Assembly: GCA_031308135.1 (NCBI GenBank)
Contig: JAHLJT010002630.1
Span: 96,392,141-96,456,140 of the forward strand
Direction of reading: 5' to 3'
Source of the DNA: Acheta domesticus
Taxonomy: Eukaryota; Arthropoda; Insecta; Orthoptera; Gryllidae
DNA: 64,000 bases
Made by a program: the position numbers and the translations under genes. Below are positions 11,786 through 24,453 of the stretch, in pieces. Position 1 is the stretch's first letter; the number at the start of each line of letters is the position of its first letter. Under the pieces are notes generated by a model, which was not told where the DNA came from, searched no databases, and saw only the letters and a program-made list of their open reading frames with translations.

Positions 11786-13779
11786 AAATTGAAGTATATA
11801 TTTAATTTATTTAAAATGTTCTCTAACATGTTTGGTCACTAGAGTTGTCAGCGGAACAATATTTGAATAAGTAATTATTGATTGAATAAGGAACATGATT
11901 AATTTATTATAACTATGGAGTTTTATTAGTAAAATATAGTTAATAACTACGGAGTTAATTATAATTACGGAGCTTTATTAATGCTTACTTCACTTAGAAA
12001 TTATTCATTTATGTGAAATGTGCATATGTTTAGGGGGCAGTTGGGGTGTAGAAGAGATACAATTTCTGCCCAGAAGTAATGCAATGAATTGGTACTTGGC
12101 TTTGTTTATGTCTGGTCTCAGTTGCTTGTCAAGAATATATTTACTGTAGGTCCACATGTTTATTCACTCAGAATTGTATGAAATAAAAATTCTTGTGGAT
12201 TAGTACCATTATTATAAAATATTTAAATTTGTATAATCTCAAATTTCATAAACAAGAATTACATGCAGTTGAAAATATGGAAATAGCTTATACTCTTTCA
12301 ATTGATGTTAATTAAACTGGAAATTGTGTTTCTCAAAATTGTCACATTTAATTGTTTATGGATATTTGTGAAGGTTGTTATTTAATACAAATGGTTAGTT
12401 TTCATGGACGTAGGAACAGATTATACCTCTGTAGGCACATGGGAGCTGCATCTTTCAGAATTTTGTGATTTAGTTGGGTGATAAATGCTTGTAGTGCAAG
12501 CTTTTGAAGTATGTAACATTTACATTTTGGTGAATAATACTTAAGTACAAGGTGTTGTAGTAAATACTATTTCCTTAGCGTAAATACTTTTGTAAGTAAT
12601 AACTTTTCCAACATTTACTTAAAATTTTGTGAATAAAAACTTGCTTTTCGTTAATTTTGTCAGTGAAGTCTGTAAAATTTTTAAGCATGATGGTGATCAC
12701 ACTTAAAGTAGTGTGTTCATTTGAATGACTATGGTGAAGTATTACCAAAAAATTCTTTAAATAAAAGAAAAATCTCTGTTCTTCAAGACGGTAAGGAAAA
12801 TATTGGCACATACCAGCCTAATGTTTTATAAAATAAGTTTAAATTAGTTTAGGCTCTTATGGAAAAATGTTTGCGGGCATACATTTTTGCAAGTTATTGA
12901 AGAAGTTATACGGAGAAAATCACTGTTTCTTTTATTCAATATGTAGTACATTTTATTAGGAATAAGATTATTTTCAATATAATGTACCTCACCAGGCATT
13001 CCGAGAGGTGATTGATAAAACTAGCAATGCTGCGTCACATACTTTTCGTGCAGTATTGGAAACGGCTACATAGTATTGAAATATTGCACTTTCTGCATTA
13101 CTTACATCTTAGCTATCATTTGAAAACATCCAATTCAACCAAGAAGCAAACAACTCACTGATTCCATTGTAGTTTTGTCAAAAATATATGAATTCTACAA
13201 CTGCATAAAAATATAATACAAAAGTTTTGTAAACTTGTATTGAAAAAAGAAGTCTGATAACCCAGACAATATAGAAATGCATTTCATAGGGCCGGGATTA
13301 GGGAAGAGTATTCTAAAACCATACAACAAATACTTTACTCATTACAAATGGTACAGCATTTGATGCAAAAACTAAATATTTTCATGCAAATATCAACTTA
13401 AAAAACATTATAACCCCTTTGCAAACAGCTGTATCAAGTCGCAACAATGACATGTCATTCACAGAAATTCGCAACCCTGAAATGGAATTCCAATGTTGCA
13501 TTCCCTGCATTGTCGATACTCCCTTAAAGAGCTAGCAATTTTTTATTTCAAATATTTCAAAATAAATAATTTCTAAAAGATTAATGTGTAAATGAATAAC
13601 AAAAGGTCAAATGTAAGAAACAAACAAAGAAATGACGGCTGTCTGAAGTGCAATAAATTTGTAGAAGGCTATTGTTTGATGCAAAATTATAGAAAAACTA
13701 CTCGTATTTTCAAAAAATTAAGCACAACGTTATTTGAAGATCTAGTTTTGATAAATACATTTTATTGAGAAAACCAGCT
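11786..13779. other. AT-rich region, no gene recognised
   Basis: Only short frames without domain signatures are present, and no structured repeat was recognised. Confidence 0.45.
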
Positions 13780-13801
13780 GCCATCTGTTGCCACCCACAC
13801 A

Positions 13802-13831
13802 TTTTGTTTTGTTTTGTTTTGTTTTGTTTTG
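13802..13831. repeat. (GTTTT)n microsatellite
   Basis: Six tandem TTTTG units, read directly. Confidence 0.9.
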
Positions 13832-15358
13832 ACATTTTCTCAATTTTTCGCTTTCTTAATGGTAGAAAGGAAATATTAATTTTAGAATTTTAAAGAACAA
13901 TTAAACGTTATCCTAAATGGCAATTTTCTTTTAAAAATTTGTAGCTGTATTTAAGAAAATGGCATTAAAGAAGTACTAAATATGCGAAATTTGAAGCTCT
14001 TGCACAGAAAATTTTTCAGTTTTCATAAAACATCATTGGAAGTTATTTGAAGTACATCAACAAACAAATATAATCGTGTTCACAAATTGCTGGTAATGTT
14101 AAATTGCTTGCATATTAAATATGTTAGATCTATAAAAAAATGCATTTTTGTAATTTTTAAAAAAACGTAAACAAAAAAATAGCTCAAAATAAACTTTTCT
14201 TCATATTGAAGAGTGCAATTAGCACTATCCATTCCAAAAGTTTGAAGAAAAAATTTGGAGCCATTTATGAGAAAATGGTATTTGGGTTTTTCTGAAAATG
14301 AGGAATTTTGTGTTGGTTTTCTCAGAAAACAGTTGAGTTTTCGAGAAACTTTATTTGACATTAACACATTAATGAGTACATGTGCTTTAATGTCAACAAA
14401 TCACTGCTAATGTAAATATTAACAATGAGAGACAAGTCAAAAAAATTAAATTTTTGCAATTTTTGAAAAAACAAAAGAATAGACCAATATGACATTTGTC
14501 ATCTAATAGTGTACATTTAGCACTATCCCTACCAAAAGTTCAAAGAAAAAATTGAACTTTTTTTTTTTTTTTTTTTTTGAGAAAATATTGTTTTTGTATT
14601 TCTTTAAAATTGCACACATTGCACGCAATACTGTGCAAAAACTGCTAAAATTTTCAAAGAAATTCTACATGACCTTAAAGAAAAAATTCACTATACAGAA
14701 CAAATTTTATTTGACAGAAATATCTCTATCTGCAATTTTGTAGTTGGAGGAAGACGTCGAATAAACTTCAAACTTTCGCAATTTTCGAAAATTCAGTCAA
14801 CTGTTAAAATTGGAACTATGTCACCTTAATAAGTGTACTTTACTCTGTTCTTAGAAGAAATTTAAAGAAAAAATTTGGAGCCGTATTTTTAAAAATTTTG
14901 AAAATGTCTGGGAGGCTTCATGTAAAGTACCTCCCAAAATTTAAATATCGGTTTCGAAATTCTAGTGGCCAGAATAGATCAACCAGATTGATTGGGGAAT
15001 ATCGATTTTGGAGAAAATCGAATGAACAGTTTAGTTGCTAGCGTTGTTCACGGATGGACAGACAGATGTTTTGTTTTCAATTGATTTTTCAGTATCACAC
15101 ACCCAAAAAACAGGGATTTTGGCATCATGTGTAAGGCGTTTTTTTCTCTCTTTCTTTCTTTCTTTTTTTTTTTTACTTTCTTTCTTAACTTGTTAAAGTC
15201 CAAACATAAAATAAATAAGTTTTAAATATTTTATTGCTAAAAATATGTCAATTAACATTGAATAACATGATTTTCATTGACACATTAGTGATATAATATG
15301 AAAATAAAAAAATATAGTGGTGTCACCTTGAGGTGACATTGGGTACTATGAATACTGG

Positions 15359-15727
15359 TTACCAGAAATTGTCCTGCTTTACATAACAGAAAATTTTACA
15401 TTTGTGTGTGATAATGAAACCAACAATGCACATGCAAACCCACATTGCATCTTTGCACATAATTCTTGTGCGCTGATGGCACAAGATTTGATCTTTTGAC
15501 TTTGATCTTTTGTTGAGACAACTGGTTGAATCATCAGGTGCTGAGGTGAGATTTACTTCAACTCTCAATCTCAACATCATACCTGGAAGATGATTTACTT
15601 CAGGAGTATTCTTGTCCCCACTTTCTTTGTCCGTGACAAGTCCATCTTCAGGAGGAAAAATCGTGATGTCATCTATCAACTCATCAGATTTTTCTTCCAA
15701 ACACTCCAATATTTCATGCAAAGTCAA
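15359..15727 (-). pseudogene. piggyBac transposase, N-terminal remnant
   Basis: The first half of this frame reads like the acidic N-terminus of piggyBac-derived proteins: an EILECLEE helix, then PPEDG, a DKESGDKN segment and VNHLPG. After about residue 65 the frame loses similarity, and the catalytic domain is absent. The frame opens with TTG just inside a likely splice acceptor (TTTATAG at about 15730), so this is an exon and not a start. A possible first exon with ATG and a GTAA donor lies near 15975-15995, but the simple join gives a stop, so that model is not supported. Confidence 0.6.
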
Positions 15728-15838
15728 GCTATAAATTAAAAGGAATGACTTTAGAATGATAATCTTTCAGTAAATGGAAACTTATGATCGTAACTTCAGA
15801 AGTATGTAAATGTGCATGAAAGAGAATGCATGTGACCA

Positions 15839-15858
15839 GTGTCACCTGTAGGTGACAC
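15839..15858. repeat. Middle palindrome of piggyBac A
   Basis: GTGTCACCTGTAGGTGACAC is a near-perfect 20-bp palindrome upstream of the transposase remnant. On the opposite strand, palindrome plus ACTGG parallels palindrome plus ATTGGG at 15320-15344 and 16188-16211. Confidence 0.75.
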
Positions 15859-16350
15859 TCTGTATTTCTGACGTGACACTGCACTCAATTACAACAAATT
15901 GATGAAATTTATAACATAAATCATTCATTTGATATTTCACAAATAGACAAAAGTGAAAATAAAAGCAGTATATTACCTTTATGATTTGTCATCGCCGTAA
16001 GTAATTTTCACGCACAAGATCACTTTGCCCTTGAACTGCTTCCACAATACTGATAATTTTATCGCTCTAGGAAGATTCAGGCAGAATACTATGGTCTTAT
16101 CTCATTCTCAGAACTGTATTTAACAATTCCCAACGGAAACCACAGTTAAAAGTATTGACTGAACAAAAGGAATGCAAAAAATATTACGCGTCACCTGTAC
16201 GTGACATTGGGCTTTCACGGGCTTTAGCAACTGGATTTATCCACATTTTCGTTACCAGGGCCCAGTAATAAGAGTTTTTCTTCCGAAAATCCCGTTTTAT
16301 CTCGCAGCATTACATACTATACATAAGTATACATAAGTATAGTATACAGG

Positions 16351-19300
16351 AAAGTAAATGCTATCAGCATTATTTTCGTGATTTTGCTCTTGGTGCATGG
16401 TACAAGATAATTTATTCGATGAGGTAGTATTTCTGATGTGTCTCCAGAAAGCTCGAGAATCATCAGCAATGGACAATTCAGTTGAAGTAATACATTTTTT
16501 ATAGACCTCTCTTTGCAGCGATTTGCACCTAGATCTCAGTGCTGAAAATTTATTGCATTGAGCTGTAGATCCGTAAATTTGAAATTGTTGAAAGTGAGAT
16601 TTTTTTATGTTGAAACGTGAATTGGGTTTGGAAGTTTTAATGTTACATTGATTTTCGTAAAGCAGTTTTTACAAAAATTAAGATTGTCTTCAATTTATAA
16701 TTTTATGATGCATATATCTTAATTTAGATGGTACAGTTTATGGATGAGAAGCTTCTTGAGTTTAGGTCAATTAAAACATCTGCCCATTAAATATATTTTA
16801 CAGGTTTTGCTATTTGTGAATTTAATTCAATTTATTTTTGAACCATGTAAAAACAATGTGTTAGAATTTGGATGTTCGAGGGGAATCTTGATGTATTAAG
16901 TGATCTATAGGTAAATGATGAATTATATAATTCAGTTATTTTCTTTACATAAGCTAATTTCAATGTATGATATCCATCCAGCATTTCAATATATTATATT
17001 ACAGTACTAATGGGGCTGAGATTATTTGCTACAGGAAAAGTATTTTAATTGGCCTAACCTTGGTAACCTGTTCATCAGTAATATTTTTTTACATTTTTTT
17101 GTTTGTGGACTTGTATGTATTTTCTTCTTCAGGTTGCTGTGCGGGAAGGAGTTTCCAACAGTTCGCTACTGATATCATAGCAGGTAACACATTCAAAGGT
17201 CTTCAGCTGAGGATATCAATGAGAAATTCATGTGCCATCAACGTTCCATCACCTATTGGCTCATCATGAGGAGTAATTGCAGCTTTGTTCAGTGGAAGGT
17301 TTATCTTCTGAAGTGGAAAGATATTTGAGAAGTCACTGGAATGCAAGGTTCTTTAAGATTTGTGCTCATGGGTTGGAAGAGGTGAGTGATAAACTGGTAT
17401 CTTCCTAACTAAACCTTTGACTACAGCAGACTTTGAACTAAACCACTCTTTGCGCAATGGTAATGTGCTGGTCATTTAAATACTGAATTGAATACCTTAA
17501 TGGCTAATAGGTGACGTGATAAACTAGGGCATTACTGATGACTCAAAGCCTTCAATTTGGAGTATTTATTACTCATTGTGTTGGCTAAAGACCATGCAAC
17601 AAGCAATTGAAGCAAGAGCCTCAATTATTGTTGAATATGTTTGAACATTAAGGTACCATGTTTACAGGAGTCAAAGGGCTGAAATGTGTGTTTGCTTGAA
17701 GAAAATGAATAAGAAATTTGAAATTTAAAGTGCTAATGTAGATTTAAAGGCTGTGAATGTCATTGAAAATAATGCAATAGTCAGGCTTATGAGTATGAAT
17801 ATTATTTGTGTAGTAGGCTTTTCCTCACTGTTAATGAGTGCAAATAACTGAATTTTTATTCTCGCTTACGTAACTATAGTGTAAGGACATATTCCTGCTT
17901 GTAACTGAACGTTTAAAAACGTAAATGCTTTAATCATGATATTCTTATAGAATTTTTGATATTGTAGTTTTATTTTTTCTTTTGTTTTCTATAAATGTAG
18001 TTCTGTAAATAAAATTCAATCTGAAATTAGAAAAAGTTCCTTTGGAGCAGGCACATTTTTGGACTTGGAAATTCTAGTTGAATAGATTTTTGCAAAAATT
18101 AATTGTTTTTTTACTTTGGAAAATCACAGGAGTGGTAACAAATGCATGCTTGAGATAGCTAGCCTTTTAGTGGTTCATGTGGAAATGTTGTTGATGCACA
18201 GAAAAAGACGAATGATGAAAATTGTTCCCAGCATATTGTGTACTGTTGTACTGTGAAGGAGTTTAAAAAAAATTATTTTATTTATTCTTAAACGGGTTGT
18301 AACCCTTACAAGAGAAAATTGATACATACAAACTTTGATACATAAGAATTAAAACAATGTCGCAATTTGATGACAGACATAAATGACAAATTAACAGGTA
18401 ATACTAAAACATGAATGAGATACAAGAATAATAAAAATAAAACCGTAGGACACAAGAACATGCAAGTTATTACTTAATACAAAAAACAACACAACAACAA
18501 CAACAACAACAACAACAACCTCCCACAAGAATAGCACAATTTTCACAGTAAAAGTATTAAGAGGTATTAGCCATACATGCATTAGTCATTTAAGTTTAAG
18601 CTATGGAGTTTGGACCTGAATGTTGAGAGTGGAATGCCAAAATAGTCTATTTTCGTTCTAAATTTATTCCCCACTCCAAGGAGTCTGTGGATTGTGTTGT
18701 TACTTACGGATGTTTTCATGTTTCAATGTTTGGGAGAAAATATTAGATTAACGTAAGTGTTGACAGGTAATATTAAATGTAATTTCGCCAATTAGGTTAC
18801 TCTCATCAATACCTATAACAATAATATTGTTGTCAAATAGTAACAAAGAATTTATTTGGTTGAGTTTGGTGCGTAGACCTGACATTTTGATAAAGTAAGG
18901 ATACACTAGGCATATCAGATAAATTACCACTTGAGTTTACATGTTTTTTTTCTTTCTTTTTTTTCCCCTTTTTTGTAAAGATTGTTGGTTTATCGTTTAT
19001 ATACTAGATTGACAAATTAGTTTCACCATTCGTAAACATGCATTCAATTTATTGCATAAATCAGACGTAACGTTCATCTGGGTTTGTGTCATTTCTCACA
19101 TTCAGTCCAACTGACTGCCAATGATTATTCTTGTGAAGAACAGACAATTCCTCTTGCCTGGAGTTAAAGTTGAGTTTAGCAGGACAGTGGCTTGATACTT
19201 GGTCAGTTGAGGCATTGAGTTTTCCCAGATGGTGCACAGAAATGGCAGATGAGCATTCTTTGACGCCTTGCGACATGGTGTTTATTTGGTCCAGATCAAT

Positions 19301-19550
19301 GGTTGGATCAGGCTTAAAAATCTTTGGAGTTGGGATATGACCTTATAGAACGGCAATTTCAGCCTGTCTACCCCAGTACTTTCCTAAGAAGCTGATCTTA
19401 TAGCATGATGTTTTGTTTAGCACATCTGGCTGGCCAAAATTAATATCTCGAAAACTACTGGTTTGATTTTTATGAAATGTTGCACACACATTCTTATAAT
19501 GTACCTAAATATGTATTTTAAGAATAGACTATGTATCTTGAACTTCCACA
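16351..19550. other. AT-rich region, no gene recognised
   Basis: Frames up to 100 codons lack domain features. A (CAA)n microsatellite lies at 18486-18519 and T-rich runs at about 18943-18975. The 3' LTR expected for the LTR element that follows was not recognised here. Confidence 0.45.
18486..18519. repeat. (CAA)n microsatellite
   Basis: About 11 tandem CAA units, read directly. Confidence 0.9.
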
Positions 19551-19739
19551 ATTTTTCCGAGGGCTTGGTCTGTGAATTCTTTCTGACAAGTTACCTTGGT
19601 TTTCAACGCCTCAACAAATTCTGTTAATCTTTGACTCAAAATTTCTGAATCTTCCTTGTCAAGAGAGTGAACTGTTCCAAAGCGCATCCTGTTCAAGACC
19701 TGTTCATCCGTCGCTACTCGCTGTTCTCCCGTAATTTCC

Positions 19740-19990
19740 TATCTAACATTTCAAGGGTGTGGGGGGGTTTCCTGCCGAAATGTGCCTCCCACGGCGTAGT
19801 GCCTATACTGTCATGGTGAACACGGTTGATCCAAATGTTAATATAGGGGAGTAATAAATTCCATTCGCTATGATTCGCGTGGCAGTAGGTGCGAAAGAGT
19901 CGCGACAGTTCCCTTATTACTTTTTCGGAAGGGTTCGATTGGGGGTGGCGAATACTAGAATAAATCGGAGTAATGCCACAAATTTTGAAT
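19740..19990 (-). pseudogene. Integrase C-terminal part of an LTR retrotransposon
   Basis: In the frame next to gag, the minus strand reads through IRHPQSNPSEKVIREL, a leucine-rich helix, then GTTPWEAHFGRKP. These are hallmark segments of retroviral-type integrase: the HPQSNP catalytic glutamate region, and the PWE..FGR segment after the core. Reading stops shortly after with stop codons. The catalytic DD part, protease, reverse transcriptase and RNase H are absent. It abuts gag directly, so one internal deletion removed most of pol. Confidence 0.65.
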
Positions 19991-21106
19991 ACTCAGCGGG
20001 AAGTGCCTAGTGAGTATGCAAATAATTTCGTGATCAGGTACTGGAGAACACATTTTTAAGGCCGCTATCTTTCGCGCCGCGTAATCCCGCATTGTACCGC
20101 TTGAAGTGCGATAATACCCGCTCATGAGTGATACGCAGAAATTCATTTGCTGCTCCCTTCCCCAATAACGGTCTAGAAATCTCACTACAAATTCGTCGAA
20201 TGATGTCGGCAACGGGCACAAAGTTTCTAGCCACGCTTTGGCGTTGCCCTCCAACGCTTGATGTAGCAATAACGTTTTGTGATTCTCACGAATACTTGAC
20301 AAAACAAAGAAACTTCGAAGAGCTTTAACAAAAGCATTAGGATTTTCATTCGGGTGACCTGAGAATTTAAGAGAAGGAGGTATGTTAATATTGCCTCCCC
20401 TACATATTCCCCCGCCTTGAACTCTCGCTTCTGCTACCTCACGCAATTCTTCAATTTTACGTTCTTTCTCTTTTAACTTTTGCGCAAATTGCACTTCAAC
20501 CCTTCGTCTCATGTCTTCACAAATTTCTTTTACTTCTCCGCGAACCTCTTGTACTTCGTGGTGGATTTGACCGCAACGCGCTCTATTATCGCTGTCCCGC
20601 TTTTCAAATTCGGTTGATAGCGAATCGATCCTCGCTCCGACCTCCGCGTGTCTTTCCTCTAGTAATTGCCTGCACGTTGCTGCCTGCGCAGTAATTTCTC
20701 CCCGGAGTTCTTCGCATTTAACACCTACTTGCGACATGACTGAATGTTGGAATTGCTCCAACTTTTCATTGAAGATTTTCGTCTGGTCGTCGATTTTTCG
20801 CGATTGTTCCTGAATTTCTTTTGCTAACTTTTGCCCCTGATTTTGGACTTGCTGTCGAATATTACGTGCGAAATTCCCTAACAATGCTTGCATCAACATT
20901 TTCATCGAATCTTCATCACGTCGTGGCGCTGATTCCGGCGTAGTTTCTGTGGATTCGGTGCGGTCCGCGGGTGGATTACCTACTCTCTCTGTTTCGTCTA
21001 GGCCTAACCTCTCCATTCTTGCAAGTATATCGTCCCTCTCGTCACCCCCACTCTCTTCGTCACTTCTAATTTGCTCTGATTCCCTATACTGTAGACTTTC
21101 TGCCAT
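19955..21106 (-). CDS. Gag polyprotein of a Ty3/gypsy-like element
   Basis: A 383-codon frame from a good ATG. The N-terminal third is acidic and disordered, followed by a long coiled coil (about residues 75-225) with abundant Q, E and K. A capsid-like retrotransposon Gag region follows (about 245-375) with PPSLKFSGHPNENPNAFVK, then GNAKAWLETL and the FLDRYWG segment. A typical Gag would continue into a nucleocapsid with CCHC knuckles; here the frame ends after LWHYSDLF at the deletion junction with integrase. The open frame is long, so the deletion is probably younger than many decays in this window, but the element cannot be autonomous. Confidence 0.65.
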   Translation of the reverse strand: MAESLQYRESEQIRSDEESGGDERDDILARMERLGLDETERVGNPPADRTESTETTPESAPRRDEDSMKMLMQALLGNFARNIRQQVQNQGQKLAKEIQEQSRKIDDQTKIFNEKLEQFQHSVMSQVGVKCEELRGEITAQAATCRQLLEERHAEVGARIDSLSTEFEKRDSDNRARCGQIHHEVQEVRGEVKEICEDMRRRVEVQFAQKLKEKERKIEELREVAEARVQGGGICRGGNINIPPSLKFSGHPNENPNAFVKALRSFFVLSSIRENHKTLLLHQALEGNAKAWLETLCPLPTSFDEFVVRFLDRYWGREQQMNFCVSLMSGYYRTSSGTMRDYAARKIAALKMCSPVPDHEIICILTRHFPLSIQNLWHYSDLF

Positions 21107-21325
21107 ATTGATTTAATACGTATGTCTTATACTCTTTTAGCAACAATTCCCCTCCAAATACAAATACAATACACAATACAGCATTTCACTGTACAATACA
21201 CTTCCTGAAATAAAAAAAACACAGCACACAGCACTGGCACAGTTCACAAAATTTGTACACTATTGATTTGTGTCAAGGGTTCGCCTTTGCTTATTCGATT
21301 TTAAATCGATCACTACCCCACGTAC
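21107..21325 (-). other. Leader of the LTR element, split by LINE 1
   Basis: Non-coding sequence upstream of gag. Read on the minus strand and joined across the LINE insertion (26520 side to 21325 side), it gives GCGCCCAGTACGTGGGG, close to the GCGCCCAACGTGGGG type of tRNA primer-binding site. The LINE therefore appears to have landed in or beside the primer-binding site. Confidence 0.45.
21317..21325. repeat. Target-site duplication of LINE 1 (left copy)
   Basis: CCCACGTAC here equals 26511-26519 on the other side of the LINE. The next base, T, also matches but merges with the tail. Confidence 0.75.
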
Positions 21326-21653
21326 TTTTTTTTGGAGATGGAGATTGTTGTTGCTATTTTGCTAATAGCAGCCTACGCCAGGGGGGGGGCGCTCTTCTGC
21401 TGTTGGTGGCGTCTTCTTGCTTCGTCTTCTTTTCTTCTTCTCTTCTTTCTTCGTGTTCTCGTTCTTCTGTTTTTCTTGTGCTTCTTCTTCTTCTGCTGCC
21501 AGCGTTAGCGTATGTGGGCGGGTTCCGTAGACTTTTTCTTTTGCCTCGGGATGTGGGTGTTGATGGAAGGGGTTATTTTATTGGTTGTGGTTTTTAGAAT
21601 TGGTTGTGGAGATTTGGGTTGTATTGCGGTAATTTGATTAGTAGTGATTTAAT

Positions 21654-24453
21654 TTATGGTGGTCTGAGTTTTAGGATGTCGCTCGGGTAAAGTTTGTTTT
21701 CGTTTGTGGTCGTTTTGTCAATGTATTGTTGGTATTTTTGAAAGAGTGGGGTCAATGTCGGGTCGTCGAATATTTTTTTTACTTTGTTTTTTGCTGTTTC
21801 GTAGATGTAATTTTTGATGCTAGTTATTGATTTCGCCGCTCTTATGCTGTCGTAGGCCACTCCGCGTTGGGGTCGAAAGGCTTGTCGTATGAAATTATTT
21901 TCCGCTTTTTTGAGATGGTGTTGCTGTGGTCTTGCTGTGGCCCATGTCTCACAAGCATACGTGCCGGCGCTACGAATGCATGCGTTGTATATTATTGTCT
22001 TAGTCTTGTCTCGAATGTATGTACTGCGGATGATGGGGGCGAGTCTTGCAATTCTGGAGTTCATGTCTTTTGCTGCGTTTGTTATTTGGTCTTTCCATTT
22101 GAGTTTCTTGTCAAATGTCAGTCCTAAGTATTTGATTTTATTTTCCCAGGGCAGTGGAGTGCCTCGGAGTTTGATTTTAGTTGGAAGAGTTCTGAGATTG
22201 TTCCGTTGCCAGCGGTTGAAGAAGATAGTTTTAGTTTTAGAGATATTGAGAAGAAGTCCGTTGCGTTCACTCCAGTTGGAGAGGTCGTTAGTCGCTTTTT
22301 GTAGTCGATTTAATGCATAATTGATGTTAGAATGTTTGGCTGTGAATGCTACGTCATCTGCAAATAAGTAGTCATTCACGCCTGGAGTGGTCGGGATGTC
22401 GTTGATGAATATGTTGAAGAGAGTGGGAGACCAGACCGCCCCCTGCGGGACCCCGGCGGAGATGTGTTTGATAGATGAAGTTTTGTTTTGGAATGTTGTG
22501 CAGAAGGTGCGTCCGGAAAGATAGCTCTTGATTAGGTTGCAGATTTTCTGATGAAGAAGTGTTTGGCATTTGACGAGGAGATGATGATGATTGACCTTGT
22601 CAAATGCCTCGGAGAAATCGAAGAAGATAGCGGGGACAGTGTGGTTTGTGCAGAGGGCGGTCGAAAGTTCCATAGCGAGGCGGAAAGTTTGAAGGGGGCA
22701 GAGCGCCCGCGCGTGAAGCCGAATTGCGTGGCGCGCAATTGGCCGGTGGCAGAGAGATTAGAAAGAATGTAGCGAAGAGTGATGCGTTCGAAGATTTTGC
22801 CGATTTGAGAGAGAAGACTGATAGGCCGAAAGTTGTGGGGGGAAAGATGAGATTTTCTTGGCTTTGGTATTAGAATGATAGTGGCGTGTTTCCACTGCGC
22901 TGGGAAATAGTCTAAGTCGATGCATGCATTCATGATGGTTGTAATAGCGCCGGTCACGTTGCTGGGTATTTGTTTCAGCATCTGGGCGTTGATTTTGTCA
23001 GGGCCGCTTGCTTTGTTGATTTGTAGTTTCTTTATCTCGTCTTGTACTTCGTCTTCGGAGATGGTGGGTAGTGGCTGCGCGCCGCTCGGCTGTAACCGGA
23101 CGGCGGGCGGTGGTTGCCGGACGGCGGTGTTTCCTTGTCGGACGGCAGAGGAGGTTTGAGTTTGCCGGTCGTCTGTCATTGGCTGAGATGTACGTCGCGT
23201 CGTCTGCAGTAGAGTTACGTACGTAAGTTCGTGTGTAAAGAGGAGTGAATCTATTTTCTAGCATGTTGGCGAAAATGGTCGTTTTCTTAGTCGGGTCGTA
23301 CGTTTTTTCGTTTGTGGTCGGGTCAATTAGTGCTGTGACTGCTGGCGTCGGATTTCGGAGTTTTTTTCCGGAGTTTCCAGATGTCGTGTCGGTCTTTTAT
23401 ATCTGCTTTTTGTAGATAGTCTTTCCATTGTTCATTTCTGTAGTCTAGTAGTAGCTGTGGAAGTAGTTTTTTGTAGTGGTTGAGTAATGATTTGTCTATA
23501 GGGTCGCGGGTTTGGTAGAATCGTCTTTGTATCTTGCGTTTTTCTTGAATGGTTTTGATTATGTCAATTGGTAGTGCGTGATGAGATGGAGCGTTGATTT
23601 TGGTCGTATTGCGGTCGTAAGCTAGTCGTATTTCGTTTGTGATGGTGGCTAGCCGTGCGTCTATGTCCTGGTTTGTATTTAGTTCAGTGTAGTTTGTAAC
23701 TGTTGTTGTCAGCTGGTCGCGAAATGCAGGCCAGTTTGTGGTCTCGCCAGCCCGTTGTGGGTGTTGGTACGGGTAGGCGCCGAGGTAAAGAGCGAAGAGA
23801 ATCGGTAAATGGTCGGAGTGAAGTTCGAAAAGCGGTTGCGGAACGGAAGGCGATAGAGAGGTGCTGTGGATGACGGTGTCTAGAATGTCGTGGGGCACGC
23901 CTCGAAGTAAGTGCGTGTAACCAGAGGGCGGCGTCATTGTCAAGTTTGTAGCGTTGTTTAAGTCAGTAGCCGCCTGCCAGCGGTGTTGTTGCTGGCACAA
24001 CCCCACTCTTGTCTTTTCGAGTTTAGGTCTCATGCTAGTACTGTTGTTGTTCCAAGTCTTGTAAGTTTGTCGAGGTCTCCGTCTTGTATCGTGGCGTCTG
24101 GTCGCTTGTAGCAGGAGACGAATGTTATTGCCCCTGTAGTCGTGCCCAATTCTATGGCCGTAGCTTCGCAGTCAGTAAGTGCAGGGGTAGTTATGGATGT
24201 GTGTGGAAGAGATTTTTTAATAAGGATTGCGGGTACCACCACCGGGCGTCGGTCTGTCGTTTCTGTAAGTGTGATAGCCAGTAATGTTGAGTCGAGATTT
24301 AGTCTTGAACCAGGTTTCTTGTAGTAAACATATGTCTACTGAATAGTCAGTCAGGAAGCGTTTCAGTAGTTCTTTGTCGGCGGGTGTCGAAAGTGTTCCT
24401 CCTGCGTTCCAGGAGGCGGTCTTTATTATTTTGTTATTTACTTGTCGCGTCAT
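21654..24453 (-). pseudogene. LINE 1 ORF2: AP endonuclease and reverse transcriptase, frameshifted
   Basis: The start ATG at 24453 opens an apurinic-type endonuclease domain (SWNAGG, LLQETWF), continuing in another frame at 24030-24242 (CYKRPDATIQDGD) and 23323-24033 (ELHSDHLPILFAL, the SDH motif). RT follows in 22532-23179 (GPDKINAQMLK, NFRPISLLSQIGKIFERI) and 21654-22673: FDFSEAFDKV (motif A), GVPQGAVWSP (motif B) and FADD in place of YADD (motif C). The C-terminus ends without RNase H, as in the Jockey group. At least four frameshifts break the frame. Confidence 0.8.

Larger units (their letters stand above)
15189..16221 (-). mobile_element. piggyBac A: internally deleted piggyBac-type element
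   Basis: The left edge follows TTAA (15185-15188), and TTAA also stands at this point in the uninterrupted copies of the host repeat. The right edge is CACGGG at 16221. The two edges are weakly inverted (AAAG then CCAA). Palindromes built on GTCACCTG/AGGTGAC lie at 15320 (131 bp inside the left end), 15839-15858, and 16188-16205 (against the right end). Only a transposase N-terminus remains, so most coding sequence has been lost. The right TTAA has decayed. Confidence 0.6.
13780..16350 (+). mobile_element. Third copy of the 1.6-3.4 kb element, split by piggyBac A
   Basis: 13780-15134 follows the body of the first copy in order: CCAGCTGCCATCTGTTGCC at the left, repeated GGAGCC...GAGAAAATGG blocks, then CGGATGGACAGACAG and CAGGGATTTTGG. 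The terminus that should follow directly resumes only at about 16222 (CTTTAGCAACTGG, then a tip with ATAAGTATA repeats to about 16345). The 1-kb interruption is the piggyBac relic described separately. The left terminus is not recognisable in this copy. Confidence 0.65.
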
